From Spirogloea muscicola (taxonomy: Eukaryota > Streptophyta > Zygnematophyceae > Spirogloeales > Spirogloeaceae): DNA of 22,152 nucleotides. Of the stretch, positions 10,757 to 20,700 are shown piece by piece. The stretch is taken from positions 301,987-324,138 of the forward strand of contig WELB01000017.1 of assembly GCA_009602725.1 (NCBI GenBank), given 5' to 3'. The position numbers and the translations under genes were made by a program. Under the pieces are notes generated by a model. The model did not search any database. It worked only from the letters and a program-made list of their open reading frames with translations, and had not been told where the DNA came from. Position 1 is the stretch's first letter, and each line of letters starts with the position of its first letter.

Positions 10757-12420
10757 CAGCCAACTGCAGATTGTAGTTAGTGTATTCGGCTGTGAGCCGC
10801 CACCTCTGCTAGGGGCCACCATCACTTTCGTGTTAGGTTCCTTGCTCGGACACTTGATCACCAAGCTCTGAGTAAAGCAAGGAAGGGATGGGCCTCCGGC
10901 TGCTGGCTATCTATTGCCCAAAGTATTCCAGCTTTTGCCAGCTGATATCAGCCTGCAAAAGCAATGCAGCAGTGTTATGCACGTTGTAGTGGCACCTTCT
11001 GACCGAGATTGATTGCCTCTTGCACGTTAAAATGTTTGGCAACTGTGAAGGAAACTGGTGCTTCTGTGTCTCCACCTTGCTTGTTGCTCAGCCTTTTAGC
11101 ATGCTCTTGCATGTATCAAGCATTGAGTGTTGAGCTTGATGAGCACTTCGCCCTGAATCAAGCCGCCGCCTCTGCCGCCGCCTCCGACTGCCTGATGGGT
11201 AGGCTTCTGTCAACAAACCAGCCTCGAGTAGCAGCATTCTCGAGGTGTGCACGGCGGTGAAATACCGGCCTATTGGATGCAGCAGCTGCTTAGTGAAGCT
11301 CGGCAGCTCCACGAGTCAAGATGAGCAACTGCAGCCGCTTCTAGCAACTGGCCGTATCTGTCCCAACAGCTCAGGCGAACCAGCGTTTAAATTTGTTGGA
11401 AGTATACCTGCGGAGCAAGTTTCTGTGAGCTTGCATTACTCTGGACCTCTACTGAAAGGAAGGACCTTTGTTGAGTGGAAAACCCACGCATGGTGTGCCT
11501 GCTCCACCTCTGCAGCCAGGCTGAAGGGGATGCAGCGATGCTACTGCCTGGCAGGGCTGGCAAGAAGATGAGTGATTGTTGCCAATGAACGCCAACGTCT
11601 GCTTTACCATGCTTGTGAAGGCTCTGCTGTCACAATTAAAAGAAGCTAAATCACTTGGTGGCCTGCAACGACTTTGCCTGATGCTTTTGGTGGCCTTTGG
11701 CCTCCCAGACCTGCTGTGAGGTATGCAAGGCCGCATCAGACTGGAAGCCCTTGTTGTCAGGTGCCAGAGGCCGAGTTGCAGTACTGCTCGTTGGCCCGAC
11801 TCCCAGCTGCGTGACAATTTACTCACCATGTCCGAAGTGCGCCGCACTTTGGCACAGATAGTAAGCAGTAGCTTGAACGAAAGTTTCACCTCAGCAATAA
11901 GCGAGGAAAGTTGACTCGTTAGGGGTGATGAATGCTGACAATCTAGACATCTAGCATCAAGCCTTTACCCCTGTAACGTGTACATTTGTAGCACAACTTT
12001 CCTCTTCAAGCAAGCATACCCTTTGATTACTGAGCGGGTCAATCTGCTGTAGGTTATGTAGATCTTTAGATGTGCTTGCCTTTGTACTTTGCCATTGGCC
12101 TACGTTTAGTTCAAATACACGAAATTCTTCTTTTCTGTTGAAGTTGGGACCATGACTTATGGCTCAGATTAGAATCTGATAGTTGGCTCAATGGATCATT
12201 TTGGCAGTCCAAAGCCAAGACAGACTGGATAATGGTGATACAGCTGTCCAGGCACAAATGAGCGGTAAAATGCATAAACGCAGCCATGCGTGCACAAGTA
12301 CACTCCTGACTAACATCAAGTGTCCAATATCAAAACAATTAAACACACCCGGGAAGTCGACGCACCCTCTCCAACAATCTGGGCCTTGCCATGCAACTCA
12401 CGGACCAACCCCTCAACATG
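10757..12420. other. Convergent 3' intergenic region, no gene recognised
   Basis: About 1.66 kb between the stop codons of two convergent genes. Short frames on both strands (the longest about 146 codons, minus strand 11449-11889) have no recognisable family, no partner exons and random-looking composition. The region must contain both 3' UTRs. A TGTAA motif on the plus strand at 11972-11976 could end a long MFS 3' UTR of about 1.2 kb; I did not find a matching motif on the minus strand for the opposite gene. A GCCGCC-type run is at about 11161-11187. Confidence 0.5.
11972..11976 (+). terminator. Candidate TGTAA poly(A) signal for the MFS gene
   Basis: TGTAA is the common poly(A) signal of green algae. 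This is the copy I noticed on the plus strand after the MFS stop, but it lies 1.2 kb downstream, so its use by this gene is uncertain. Confidence 0.3.
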
Positions 12421-15400
12421 CTACAGAGCATAGGTAGCCTGCAAGTATTCCACAATTGCCGCACTTTCGAACATTTTGACACCTGTATTGGGGTCTTCCA
12501 AATAAGGCGCCTGAAGAACGATAAAACACCACGATTTCAGGGACCAGTCAGGAAATAAAGCAAAATAAGTGACACTGCAATCAAAGGGACTTCGTATTCA
12601 TATATACCTGAAAGTGCCCAGTTCTCTTTAATAACTCCTCCCTTTTAGGGCTTCCTCTAGCCACGCTGCATAATAAATCCATGTCAGAACAGCCAAGCGT
12701 CCGAATCTCAAACCATTCTCCATGCATTCCCTTCTAAGACACTGTAAGTCGAACTGGTGAATATAGTCTGCGGTTCCCTCTGTGACTAGATGCTGAAACT
12801 ACCTGTGGTAAATGTGAGGCAGCTCTAGCTCGCAAAGAGTCTCCCTTGCCACCTTGCAGAAGGGGGAACCCTGCAAGTAGTACATTCACTTAATGTGAAT
12901 AGGATCTGTACAACACCACCTACAAAGCTTGCCCAAGCAGCTTGAACATGGGAGATTGCTCGGGAATTAGATGCTCCTCTGCAAGCTCACAGTAAATGGT
13001 TGGGTTGGCTATGCTTAGCCTTACGGATGACCAACCTCATATGCCCAGATCTCCAGAGGCTTCTCAGGTTGCTTAGCCGGTACATAGCGCGAGCCCTGGC
13101 CAGAGCAAGCCCCTCACAGCTCTATTACCAGCAGCACACTGCCCAGCAGATATGTTCTGTGTATCAACAATGGCCTCAAGCAACACCGGCCTCTACTCTG
13201 CTGTTGCCGGAATGCGTTGTCAGCGCAGCTACTTCAAGTCTGAAGGTGAGTAGCTGCTCTAGAAAGGTGAGCACTCACCTTTCCAGGCCTTCCCAGCATT
13301 GCCAGGCCAGCAGTGATGGTCTGCAAGAGTGGCAAAGCGCACGGATCCGTCATACTTGATCATATCCTTCCACTATTAATAATGACCAATGCCTTGCACC
13401 GACGAGGCACTTGTCTCATGTCACCCTGCAGAGAAAGTTGCTCACCGTGAGAGGACCAAGTCTCAGCATCAGCGGCACTGTCCCATCACCTGTACGCAGA
13501 CATTGCCAAGCACTCTCTCACACACTTCTTTCTATGTGATTTGACAACATAGCTACTTCCCTAGACGAATGACGCAAGTCATGTTAGACAAAGAGCTGCA
13601 AAGTCATTGAGGCCAACAATCCAGCATCAAAAGTCGAAAAGGACTTGCCATAGGTCTTCACTAGGTACTTGATGATCTCATCAGACTCATACATTGAGAT
13701 ACCGGTATTTGGATCGACCTGCGTGGAGCAAGTATGAGGTCAGGAGCATCAACCTGCATTCTTCACAGCATTCAATCATGGAGAATGCACTAAGACAAAG
13801 GAACCCAATAATTTGGCAAACATAGTGATAATGTGAGAGGAGAACGACGTTATGGGAATAGCAAAACGTCAAAGACGTAATGTAAAGTGGACACAAGGGC
13901 CTGCAGGCCAGGTGAAGAGTTTACCATGTATGGAAACTGCTTCTTTCCACCCATTGAGTTGGCTTTTGGCCTGTAGGTAGGCCCATTTGCAGGGCAAGGG
14001 TAGTAGAGGACGTCCAAGTCGAGGACAGCCACAATCTCACGAACCTGTCCATAGAAACTTTCTTCCCGTTAGGGAGAAAACATGACAGAAAAACAACAGA
14101 TCCTAATCCTGCAGCTGCTTCAGATGCAAAATCATCATCTGATTTGTCTCCTCCCTCCAAGTTGCAATGGGCAAGGCACACACAGGCCAGCAGAAGGAGC
14201 TAACAAGCTGACAGAGGTATGATATATACGTACCTTGCGGCAGAAAGGGCAGCTGTTGCATGTGCAACAAGCCACATTCCAACAACCACAGATGTCAAAG
14301 TCAGCTCAAAGATGTGAAGCAGGTGCATGTCTGACGAATTTCTGAGGCTCTAATTAGATCTGCAAGGAGCAGTCCTGCACTAATAGAGGTCATGTACTAC
14401 CCTATCAACAAGATAGACACAGTGCCAAGATTGACAAATACTGGTAGGACTGGTGATGCCCCTCAAGCCAGATGCGGCAGCTGACATAACGGTGCTGCAC
14501 GAGGTTCTGAGGTGTGGACCAGCAGGCCACGCGGCTCACTTGACTCGCAAAACACATCAAGTGTGGATAATGACTCGCTGCTTACCCCTCAAACTCATAG
14601 AGCTCGATGGGCTTGCCAGTGAAGGGCTTGGGAGTAGCTGTCTCCATGATCCTACGCCCTGCGCAAGTCAGATGCTCATAGCTACTCTGTGTTAAGCGAT
14701 TGATGGAGGGGCATGCAGCACTGCAGGCGCCTCCAAGCAATACCCACGGCTGCCAAAGACCATCGTATTACTCCTGATCTGCTGCTTCTGATCATGATGA
14801 TCAAAACCACCAGACATGGACTTGACGGAATAGCCGGGCTGCAGGGCCCAGGTTTAGGTAGTGGCTTTCTCACCAAAGGCTTGGCCCACCGAGTACCCGC
14901 TCGCGGTGCCTTCGGTCGGGGGCGCCAGGTTGACCTTGTAGCTGCAGCAGACGGCAATAAGCCGCTTGAGTGCGGAGTCACGCACAAGCACCACAATCCG
15001 TGGCTGGTTGTAGATACGAAACTCCCACTTAAGGAGCGTCCGTGCAAATAGATTTGGGTAAGCAGTGGGGAAGGCACTCGAGCTGCACAGCAAGCGGCAG
15101 CGCCTTGGCAAGGCCGACTGCGCTTGGCCAGTGAGCAATCAGCGCACAGCTCAGTCGCAGGTGGCCGTGGCCGCCTCCAAGAAGACAGCGCTTAAGACTC
15201 CACTGATGTCCGGTAATGCGTCGCTGTAAGTATGACCTGATGACTCATCTAGAGGACACACGGCATCGGAGCGGGGGCGTCACCCGTTGACGAACGCCCC
15301 GGTGCCGAGGCGCAGGAGCATGGGCAGCGAGCTGCCGAGGACGGCGGCCCACTGGTCGCCCCGCACCGCGAACGGCTTCGGCTCCGGCGCCGCGAAGCCC

Positions 15401-15769
15401 GCGGGCGGCTCCTTCTCGGCCACCTGGAGCACCGCCAGAGGCCGCGGCAGCCATGGCAGCGCCGATCAGGCTCGGCATGGAGCGGCGGCTCTGGCCATGG
15501 CCCCGGGGCTCATCGCCGGGGCTCATCGCCGCCGGCGCCAGGACTGCCATGGCGGCCCTTAGAGATAAGCGGTCCTGAGAGCCGAGGCCGTGGCGGCTCG
15601 GGAGGAGCTCGGATCCGCGCCCATGGCCAGCGATCGCGGCGGCTGCGCAGCGGGAGCCGGAGCATGCGCACCTTGCCCTCGGCGGACGCCCGGGGCGCCG
15701 TCGCGAGCCCGGCGCTGCCGCGCCGTCGCCNGCCGCGGGGGCCGCCAGCTGCGCCGCCGCCGCCGCCAT
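12421..15769 (-). CDS. Tandem thioredoxin-fold (GST_N-type) protein
   Basis: Resembles the plant thioredoxin-family protein typified by Arabidopsis At5g03880, with two glutaredoxin/GST_N-like domains; a redox role, probably in the plastid, is inferred. Exons (minus): 15769-15672, 15423-15284, 14941-14874, 14658-14586, 14252-14234, 14044-13925, 13718-13649, 13489-13446, 13320-13279, 13095-13036, 12870-12803, 12665-12608, 12510-12421 (TAG). About 316 residues. The N-terminus (poly-alanine, then RRRGSAGLATAPRASAEGK) looks like a transit peptide. Conserved APEPKPFAVRG and LRLGTGAFVNG follow. Domain 1 has IELYEFEGCPFCRK (C128 and C131), VLDLDVLYYPCP, the cis-Pro segment FPYMVDPNTG and YESDEIIKYL. 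A linker with TITAGLAMLGRPGK leads to domain 2: EGSPFCKVARE (first Cys replaced by Ser), PYLEDPNTG and FESAAIVEYL. Intron 7 starts with GC instead of GT. Exon 1 joins the frame only if the N at 15731 is a run of length 2 modulo 3. Exons 2-13 are secure; exon 1 is moderate. Confidence 0.92.
13262..13283. repeat. Perfect 10-bp inverted repeat over a splice donor
   Basis: GAAAGGTGAG (13262-13271), two central bases, then CTCACCTTTC (13274-13283). On the minus strand the first stem half covers the exon 9 donor (GGAAAG, then gtgagt at 13278) of the thioredoxin-fold gene, so the RNA could fold the 5' splice site into a stem. A second AAGGTGAG at 13243-13250 offers a competing partner. Confidence 0.8.
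14234..14252 (-). other. 19-base micro-exon carrying the CPFC motif
   Basis: Exon 5 of the thioredoxin-fold gene is only 19 bases: C, then TGC CCT TTC TGC CGC AAG, between CAACAG and GTACGT. It completes a Gly codon from exon 4 and supplies the whole redox motif CPFCRK. Skipping it would shift the frame and remove the active site, so its inclusion is needed for function. Confidence 0.9.
15731..15731. other. Unresolved base in the leader of the thioredoxin-fold gene
   Basis: A single N interrupts the GC-rich first exon. The ATG at 15769 and the downstream frame (ending in GAG GGC AAG before GTGCGC) agree only if the N is a run of two bases modulo three. With one base, the frame reads through an implausible arginine/alanine-rich sequence that does not lead into the conserved exon 2. 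Confidence 0.65.
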
Positions 15770-16877
15770 GGCCGGTAGCTTGAGCTGCGGCGGGAGGGGC
15801 GCCGGGAATTCCGCCTGGGACGTGGCTAACTGCTTCCCGCTAACTGGCTAGCTGCAGGCATCCTCGGGCCCTCCCCCGTTACCGAAATTGCCGTCACGTC
15901 GGGCGACGACCGGACGGCGTCGCCAACCGTCGCCCACCGCGCAGCGACGCCCTCCGATTGGCTCTCCCAAGCGCCCGTGCGACGCGCTGTGGGGGCGCCA
16001 CGTGGGCGGCGCCACCGCCCCGGTCGTTGTGCAGAGAATCTCCACAATACGGGAAAGCGCGTGCGCGCGGCCCTTACGCGTCATTTAAGGCACCCCGACG
16101 CCCGTAGCGCTTACCGGGGCCGGGCGTCGCCCGCATTCGCCCACGGATCGGGAGTGCCCTCCGGTCGGGGCCTCCTTCCGCGAGGGCCCGCCATGGCGGT
16201 CCAGAAGCTCGCACCCGCCCCGGCCCGCCACCCCGCCGCCGCCCCCAAGGCGCTCCCTCCCCAGAAGCGCTCCGTCTCAAACCAACAGCCGCAGTCTTTC
16301 CAAGCGCACCATCTGCAGACGTCCGCTCCTCGAGACCCGCCTCGTCTCCTTCTCGGCCGTCGTTTCCGCGGCCGGTGGCGGAGGAGGGCCGGCAGGGACG
16401 GCGCGCGGGGGCCGCAGCGGCGGCAAGTTCAGGAGCGGCGGCGGGCGCGTACGTGAGATAAAGACGGTGTCGCGACGTGGGCTGGTGAGCCCTCGCGCGC
16501 CCACCAAAGTGCTTCTGCAGCGGCCGCAGCCGCCGCGGCGGCGGCTGCCGCGGCTCTGGCAGCACGGCTGCGCTGTTGCCGCAGTTTGAGCAAGCGAGGT
16601 CGCGCGTCTCCCCCATCCCTCTCGCCGACGGCTGCGCCCGCTTGGAGTCGCCGGAGGGCGTCCACGCTTGGACGGCAGGGCTGGCCTCATGGAGACAACG
16701 AGGCTGTAGCGCCGCACGTTACGCACGTCCACTGCCATTACTGAGCGCGACAGGTCTGTGGGCATGTTGGCTCGCAGGTCTTGCGGGCAACACGCAGAGG
16801 AGGAACCTGCGCGGTGGGTGTGGCCAGGCAGGATAGCTGAGCGAAGCACAGGAGCGCAAAGCGCGGGGGCCGCCCTG
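15770..16877. promoter_or_regulatory. GC-rich divergent promoter region with a G-box
   Basis: Very GC-rich, CpG-dense DNA between the minus-strand thioredoxin-fold gene and the plus-strand small ORF. It holds a perfect palindromic G-box and a TATA-like ATTTAAGG near 16083-16090. Downstream is an ATG in good context (CCGCCATGG, 16193) that opens an 88-codon frame rich in A, P, Q and R. That frame could be a first exon of the small plus-strand gene, because a GTGAGA donor at 16454 and a GCGACAG acceptor ending at 16753 join it in phase to the frame that runs to 17138. Long minus-strand frames here look like GC-bias artefacts. Confidence 0.45.
15998..16005. promoter_or_regulatory. Perfect G-box palindrome CCACGTGG
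   Basis: CCACGTGG with the CACGTG core lies 230 bases upstream of the thioredoxin-fold start codon and 190 bases before the plus-strand ATG at 16193. In green plants such sites bind bZIP and bHLH factors, often in light- or stress-regulated genes. Function here is inferred only from motif and position. Confidence 0.5.
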
Positions 16878-17138
16878 ATGGCGTCCGCGGGCAGGCCGGT
16901 GGCAGGCCTCCCGTCCCGGCCCGAGGCGTCCGCCAAGGTCGTGCCAGTGGTGGAGAGCCTCTTCCTGGGCGGCGATGCTGCGGTCCTCAGGCGGAATCTG
17001 GCGATCTCAAGGCACAAGTACAAGGATTGGCGGGTGGTGGAGGTGGATACAGATGGCGTGAAGAAGCTGACGTTTGTCCCGGTGCCTCCGAGCAGCCCCA
17101 CAGATCAGGAGGTTATCAGTGGAAGTGAATCCGATTAG
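16878..17138 (+). CDS. Small unrecognised protein or terminal exon
   Basis: An 86-codon frame, ATG at 16878 to TAG at 17136-17138. It begins MASAGRPVAGLPSRPEASAK and contains VESLFLGGDAAVLRRNLAI and KYKDWRVVEVDTDGVKKL, ending in an acidic SGSESD tail. I do not recognise a family. The second half has mixed composition with aromatic, charged and hydrophobic residues, unlike the GC-bias frames around it, and is followed by TGTAA motifs at 17249 and 17288, so a real plus-strand gene is likely. The frame stays open upstream to about 16744, with acceptor-like sites at GCGACAG (to 16753) and AGCACAG (to about 16851), so this may be the last exon of a gene that starts near 16193. The start codon is therefore uncertain. 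Confidence 0.5.
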   Translation: MASAGRPVAGLPSRPEASAKVVPVVESLFLGGDAAVLRRNLAISRHKYKDWRVVEVDTDGVKKLTFVPVPPSSPTDQEVISGSESD

Positions 17139-17248
17139 GGGTCTGTTGCAGAGCACTTGCTGCCTGCAAGCAGTCGCAGCCACATCCACTGCCAGCATTC
17201 TTTCATTCTTTATTACTTGGTTATGTACAATATAGCTCACCTTCAGAG

Positions 17249-17253
17249 TGTAA
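17249..17253 (+). terminator. Candidate TGTAA poly(A) signal of the small gene
   Basis: TGTAA 111 bases after the TAG stop at 17138, a usual distance for a green-algal 3' UTR; a second copy at 17288-17292 could act instead. Confidence 0.45.
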
Positions 17254-17692
17254 ATTGGGTCTTGATTATGCTGCACTTCTGTTCCTGTGTAAACCAAGTA
17301 TCTGTCCTCTTGCACGAGTGGAGCCCTCTAGTTAAATATAGGGAACTCAACTCTGAATAGGTTTTCATGATCTAGGAGGAGTGGAATACAACATGTGTTT
17401 TTAAATCGTGGATTGCATGTGGTATTTTGTAGATCAAAGTCGCCGACCCAACTCCATTAGTAAATTTGTTGTTACCCGACATGATGGGGAGGGCTCATGG
17501 ATTGTGTTGGGTGGGAGGGTGTAACATCCAAGATTTCCACAAATTAAAGACTGACCCAAGGGATGAAGCATCACTGAGACTTGCAGGAGGTCAACAAGCA
17601 AATTGTTTATAAGCTTGCAAGAATCTTAGCTTGAGTTGAATTCACAACGGATCTCAGGAGACAATTTTGAAAGCAGATCCTAGTGCATGCTG

Positions 17693-17708
17693 TGGCGCCA
17701 TGGCGCCA
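17693..17708. repeat. 16-bp perfect palindrome TGGCGCCATGGCGCCA
   Basis: TGGCGCCA is followed directly by its identical, self-complementary copy, so the whole is both a tandem repeat and a palindrome. It lies just beyond the phosphotransferase gene. No role known. Confidence 0.85.
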
Positions 17709-17780
17709 AAGAATAAGGCGTGCCGCCTATGGCACACAAGCTCGTTATGTGGCACCACTCTGCGTGACTGCATGGCATAC

Positions 17781-20700
17781 TCAGGATGCCTTACGGGGAG
17801 CCCTTCTGACTCTGCAGTCAGACACCGTCACTTCCTGTCAATTATATGCCCATAGCTTCCACCTCTGGTTCGGATCATTGGAAAGCTACCTAGGCTAAGG
17901 TGGAGGTTTGTACATGCAGCAAACTCATAAGTACTGTTTTGAATGATGGCTCACCTGAAGCAGCTAATATCCAGGATTTGACAGATTTCGCGGATGACAT
18001 TGACAACAAAGTGGAAGTAGAGGAAGCCTGCACACGAGAATGTAGTACCATAGCCGACACATGAGATGCTGCTGGAGGACGACTTTGACATTCAAAAACC
18101 CAACATCCAGGTCCACAAACATTGCCTCACCTGTGTAAAGGCAGTATGCAAACAGCATCCATAATTCGTCGATAATAGGCTTCCTGCATACAAGCACAAC
18201 AGCACTTCCAATATAAGCTAGCGGCTGTAAAAGGCCAGCCCAAAAAGTAAGAAGTAGTCCATCGAGCCTGACGGCCTGCTTTATAAACGCTACTCCTGAT
18301 TGGCCTTGTGAGCCTTACAGTAAGGCAACAACTAGCTCAAAGGGTCCTTGGGTGAATGATATTTACCCTCCAAGATGCTTGGCAGAAAGGGCGTTAGCTA
18401 TGGCAACCGGAAGGATTAACATGGCCTGTGATGGGCAAATGCGTGAGCAAGTGTAAGCTCAAGCTCCGCAGTGCTACATTCAGGAGACCACTCCCAGGAC
18501 TGGCTTGTAGCACCAATGTGTAGGCATGGCAATGTGTGCTAGCGCAATGCAAAAAGTCTTTGAAGGTGTGGACTCAGATGAAGTGGATTGAGCATACAGT
18601 CCATAAATTTGTCTTCAGGCCCTTGACTTCGTCGCACAGATGGGAGAGAATAATACGACCCTGCACATCTTGTGAAGTCATTGCGTCAGAGTCCAGTACT
18701 TCTCAACTACGTTCACAGTCCCTGTATAAGCAGCAATAAGTCACCAACACTAAGGTACATCTCTTTATCTGGACAAGAATGAGATATCTTAAGGCCGAAG
18801 GAGGTGCACTGACCACCATCAGACCAAAAGCAAGGCCTGTGCCAAGGATGAAAAGGTGGGGTTGCGTGGCCATGACATCAGATGGTGAGTACCGCTTCCT
18901 GCAGGCCACAACCCACAAGATCAATACACAGACAACTTGTGGTGGGCGCATACAAGCAATGGTTAATGGGCAAGTATTGAGCAAGTACTGCCTTCTAGCT
19001 ACAGCACTACCTCCATCTCTTCTTATGAGCTCAAGCGTACCAAAGGAAGGCCCCTGAGAGTAGGGTGCAATACGGAAGGAGCTGCAAGGCCATGGCAGTG
19101 TGGAAGTATAAGGTTGATATTCTTGGCCGTATATTAAGAGCAAGCCTGTTGCTTGAGCCATGTCCAAGTTTGCTTTGCAAATTAGAAAAAACAAATTGGT
19201 GGGAGCGGTGCTCATCAGGAGCACTAGCACTACATGATTGGCTGCAAAGCGCACCATGCCCAGCGCCTGGAGCATAGAACCACGTTGGCCTTTAAGGACT
19301 ACTCGCCTGACTGTTAAGAAGCTGCAAAAGCTCCAGGTCTGCTCGGAATCAACTTGAGAAGGCAATAAAATAGACAAACAACGGCGATCAGCTAGCCAGA
19401 GGGGGTTTTGACGATATTGGAGTCGTCCAGCTGGAATGCTCATGAAGAGTGCTCAGTTATACTCATAATGACATGTGCTTGACACTTACTTGGCAATAGC
19501 CGTTGGGATGACTCCAGGAATGAACATGACCCAGAATGCAACCTCATTGGCTGGAATATCTGCACAACAGCAAGTATATTCGCAGCATACCAACGAACAT
19601 GTAACTTGAGAAAGTGCATCTTCGTAGCAGGATAACATTGTTCATAATGTACAATGAAACTGAATACTACTAACAAGGGACGGGCAGTCATGGCAAGGGC
19701 TTCTGTAACGGCCTTGACCTGGCAAGATTGGCAGCAGCCCTGGCCACCTGAGCGCTTTGCGGAAGCCCAATGTCCACCACTCACCTCCTACAGTACTAGG
19801 AATGGCAATAAGCTTACTCCTTGACCTTGTGAGGCTTGCAAGTATTTGTAGCGCAGCTCAGCCACTTACTGCCTAATTCCATTGCACATCACAGTGGTTT
19901 CTACTTGCACATTAGCCACAAAATACTCAGGGATACTGCCATTGACAACAAGCATGTGCAGTCAGTTGCCAATGACACAGGCTCCAAGGAAATGCAGTAC
20001 AGTACCAACAATGGCTGTGAACCAATATGCGAAGTACATAATCATGAGGCCCTCAGTGGGACCGTTCACAACTGGAAGAAGAAGTGTATGGGTGTAGTAA
20101 CTGCTTCAGCAGCACGAAGGAACGGGCTCATCAAGCTGTTAGAGCCCACCTTAAGCGGTGGTTGGATGCGAGATCAACAAGTGACTCAAGCCGAACTTTG
20201 ATTCATCAAGGACCAACAGGCCAACTGATTGTGAGCGGACATGAGCTAGTCCAAGTATTAGCAGAGCTGATGGTGTTGAACAATGACATCCAAGACTTGG
20301 ACTGCACATACGTTTCCCACGTTGCGAAGTAGAACGGAATGGTTGCACAGGCCCAGAACCCAAGGGTGTTGCGGCCAGACAAGACAGCAGAGCCGAATGC
20401 CAGCGACTCAAACTGCACAAAGCTAATGAGATTTTGATCTCAACGTGCAGTAACCCACTCATTTGGGCACAACAAGCATACTGGCACCTTATTAGCACAC
20501 CTATGCCACATGAGCATAAAAGCCTTCCATTGCTTGTAGCCACTACTATGAGGTCCTTCTGCAACCTTTGGATGTAAAAGGCTTACCGCACAGGTTAGCG
20601 CATCACAGCCTGCACTCATGCAATCCAAACAAGTGATGGCTGCTTAAGGTGGCTGGTGAACCTCAGCAAGCTGCCATACCAACTAGATACAGGAACAAAT

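Larger units (their letters stand above)
17139..17780. other. Short convergent 3' region
   Basis: Less GC-rich sequence between the small plus-strand ORF and the 3' end of the minus-strand phosphotransferase gene. It carries three plus-strand TGTAA motifs (17249-17253, 17288-17292, 17520-17524) fitting poly(A) signals of the plus-strand gene, and a 16-base perfect palindrome at 17693-17708. No coding sequence is evident. Confidence 0.55.

Noticed and set aside
11449-11889. Minus-strand frame of 146 codons in the convergent gap
   Set aside because: No family resemblance, no neighbouring exons, and composition like the non-coding surroundings.
14682-14873. Possible extra exon of the thioredoxin-fold gene around 14740-14850
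   Set aside because: The acceptor at CTGCAG there leads to stops in the needed phase, and exon 3 joins exon 4 directly in phase with the expected family length.
15245-15769. Continuous minus-strand frame of 174 codons from the same ATG as the thioredoxin-fold gene
   Set aside because: From the N onward it does not carry the conserved sequence; the frame with APEPKPFAVRG and the intron 15424-15671 explains the region better.
16277-17101. Minus-strand open frame of 274 codons
   Set aside because: It is antisense to the plus-strand ORF at 16878-17138, is rich in R, P, A and S as expected from GC bias, has no recognisable domain, and has no supporting splice structure.
18703-19443. Minus-strand open frame of 246 codons taken as one exon
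   Set aside because: It is a chance read-through of several phosphotransferase exons and introns in mixed frames; conserved blocks are in three separate exons (11-13).
20151-20311. Possible extra phosphotransferase exon in the intron between exons 7 and 8
   Set aside because: No donor closes the phase, whereas the acceptor at 20101 restores the conserved run into NGPTEGL directly.
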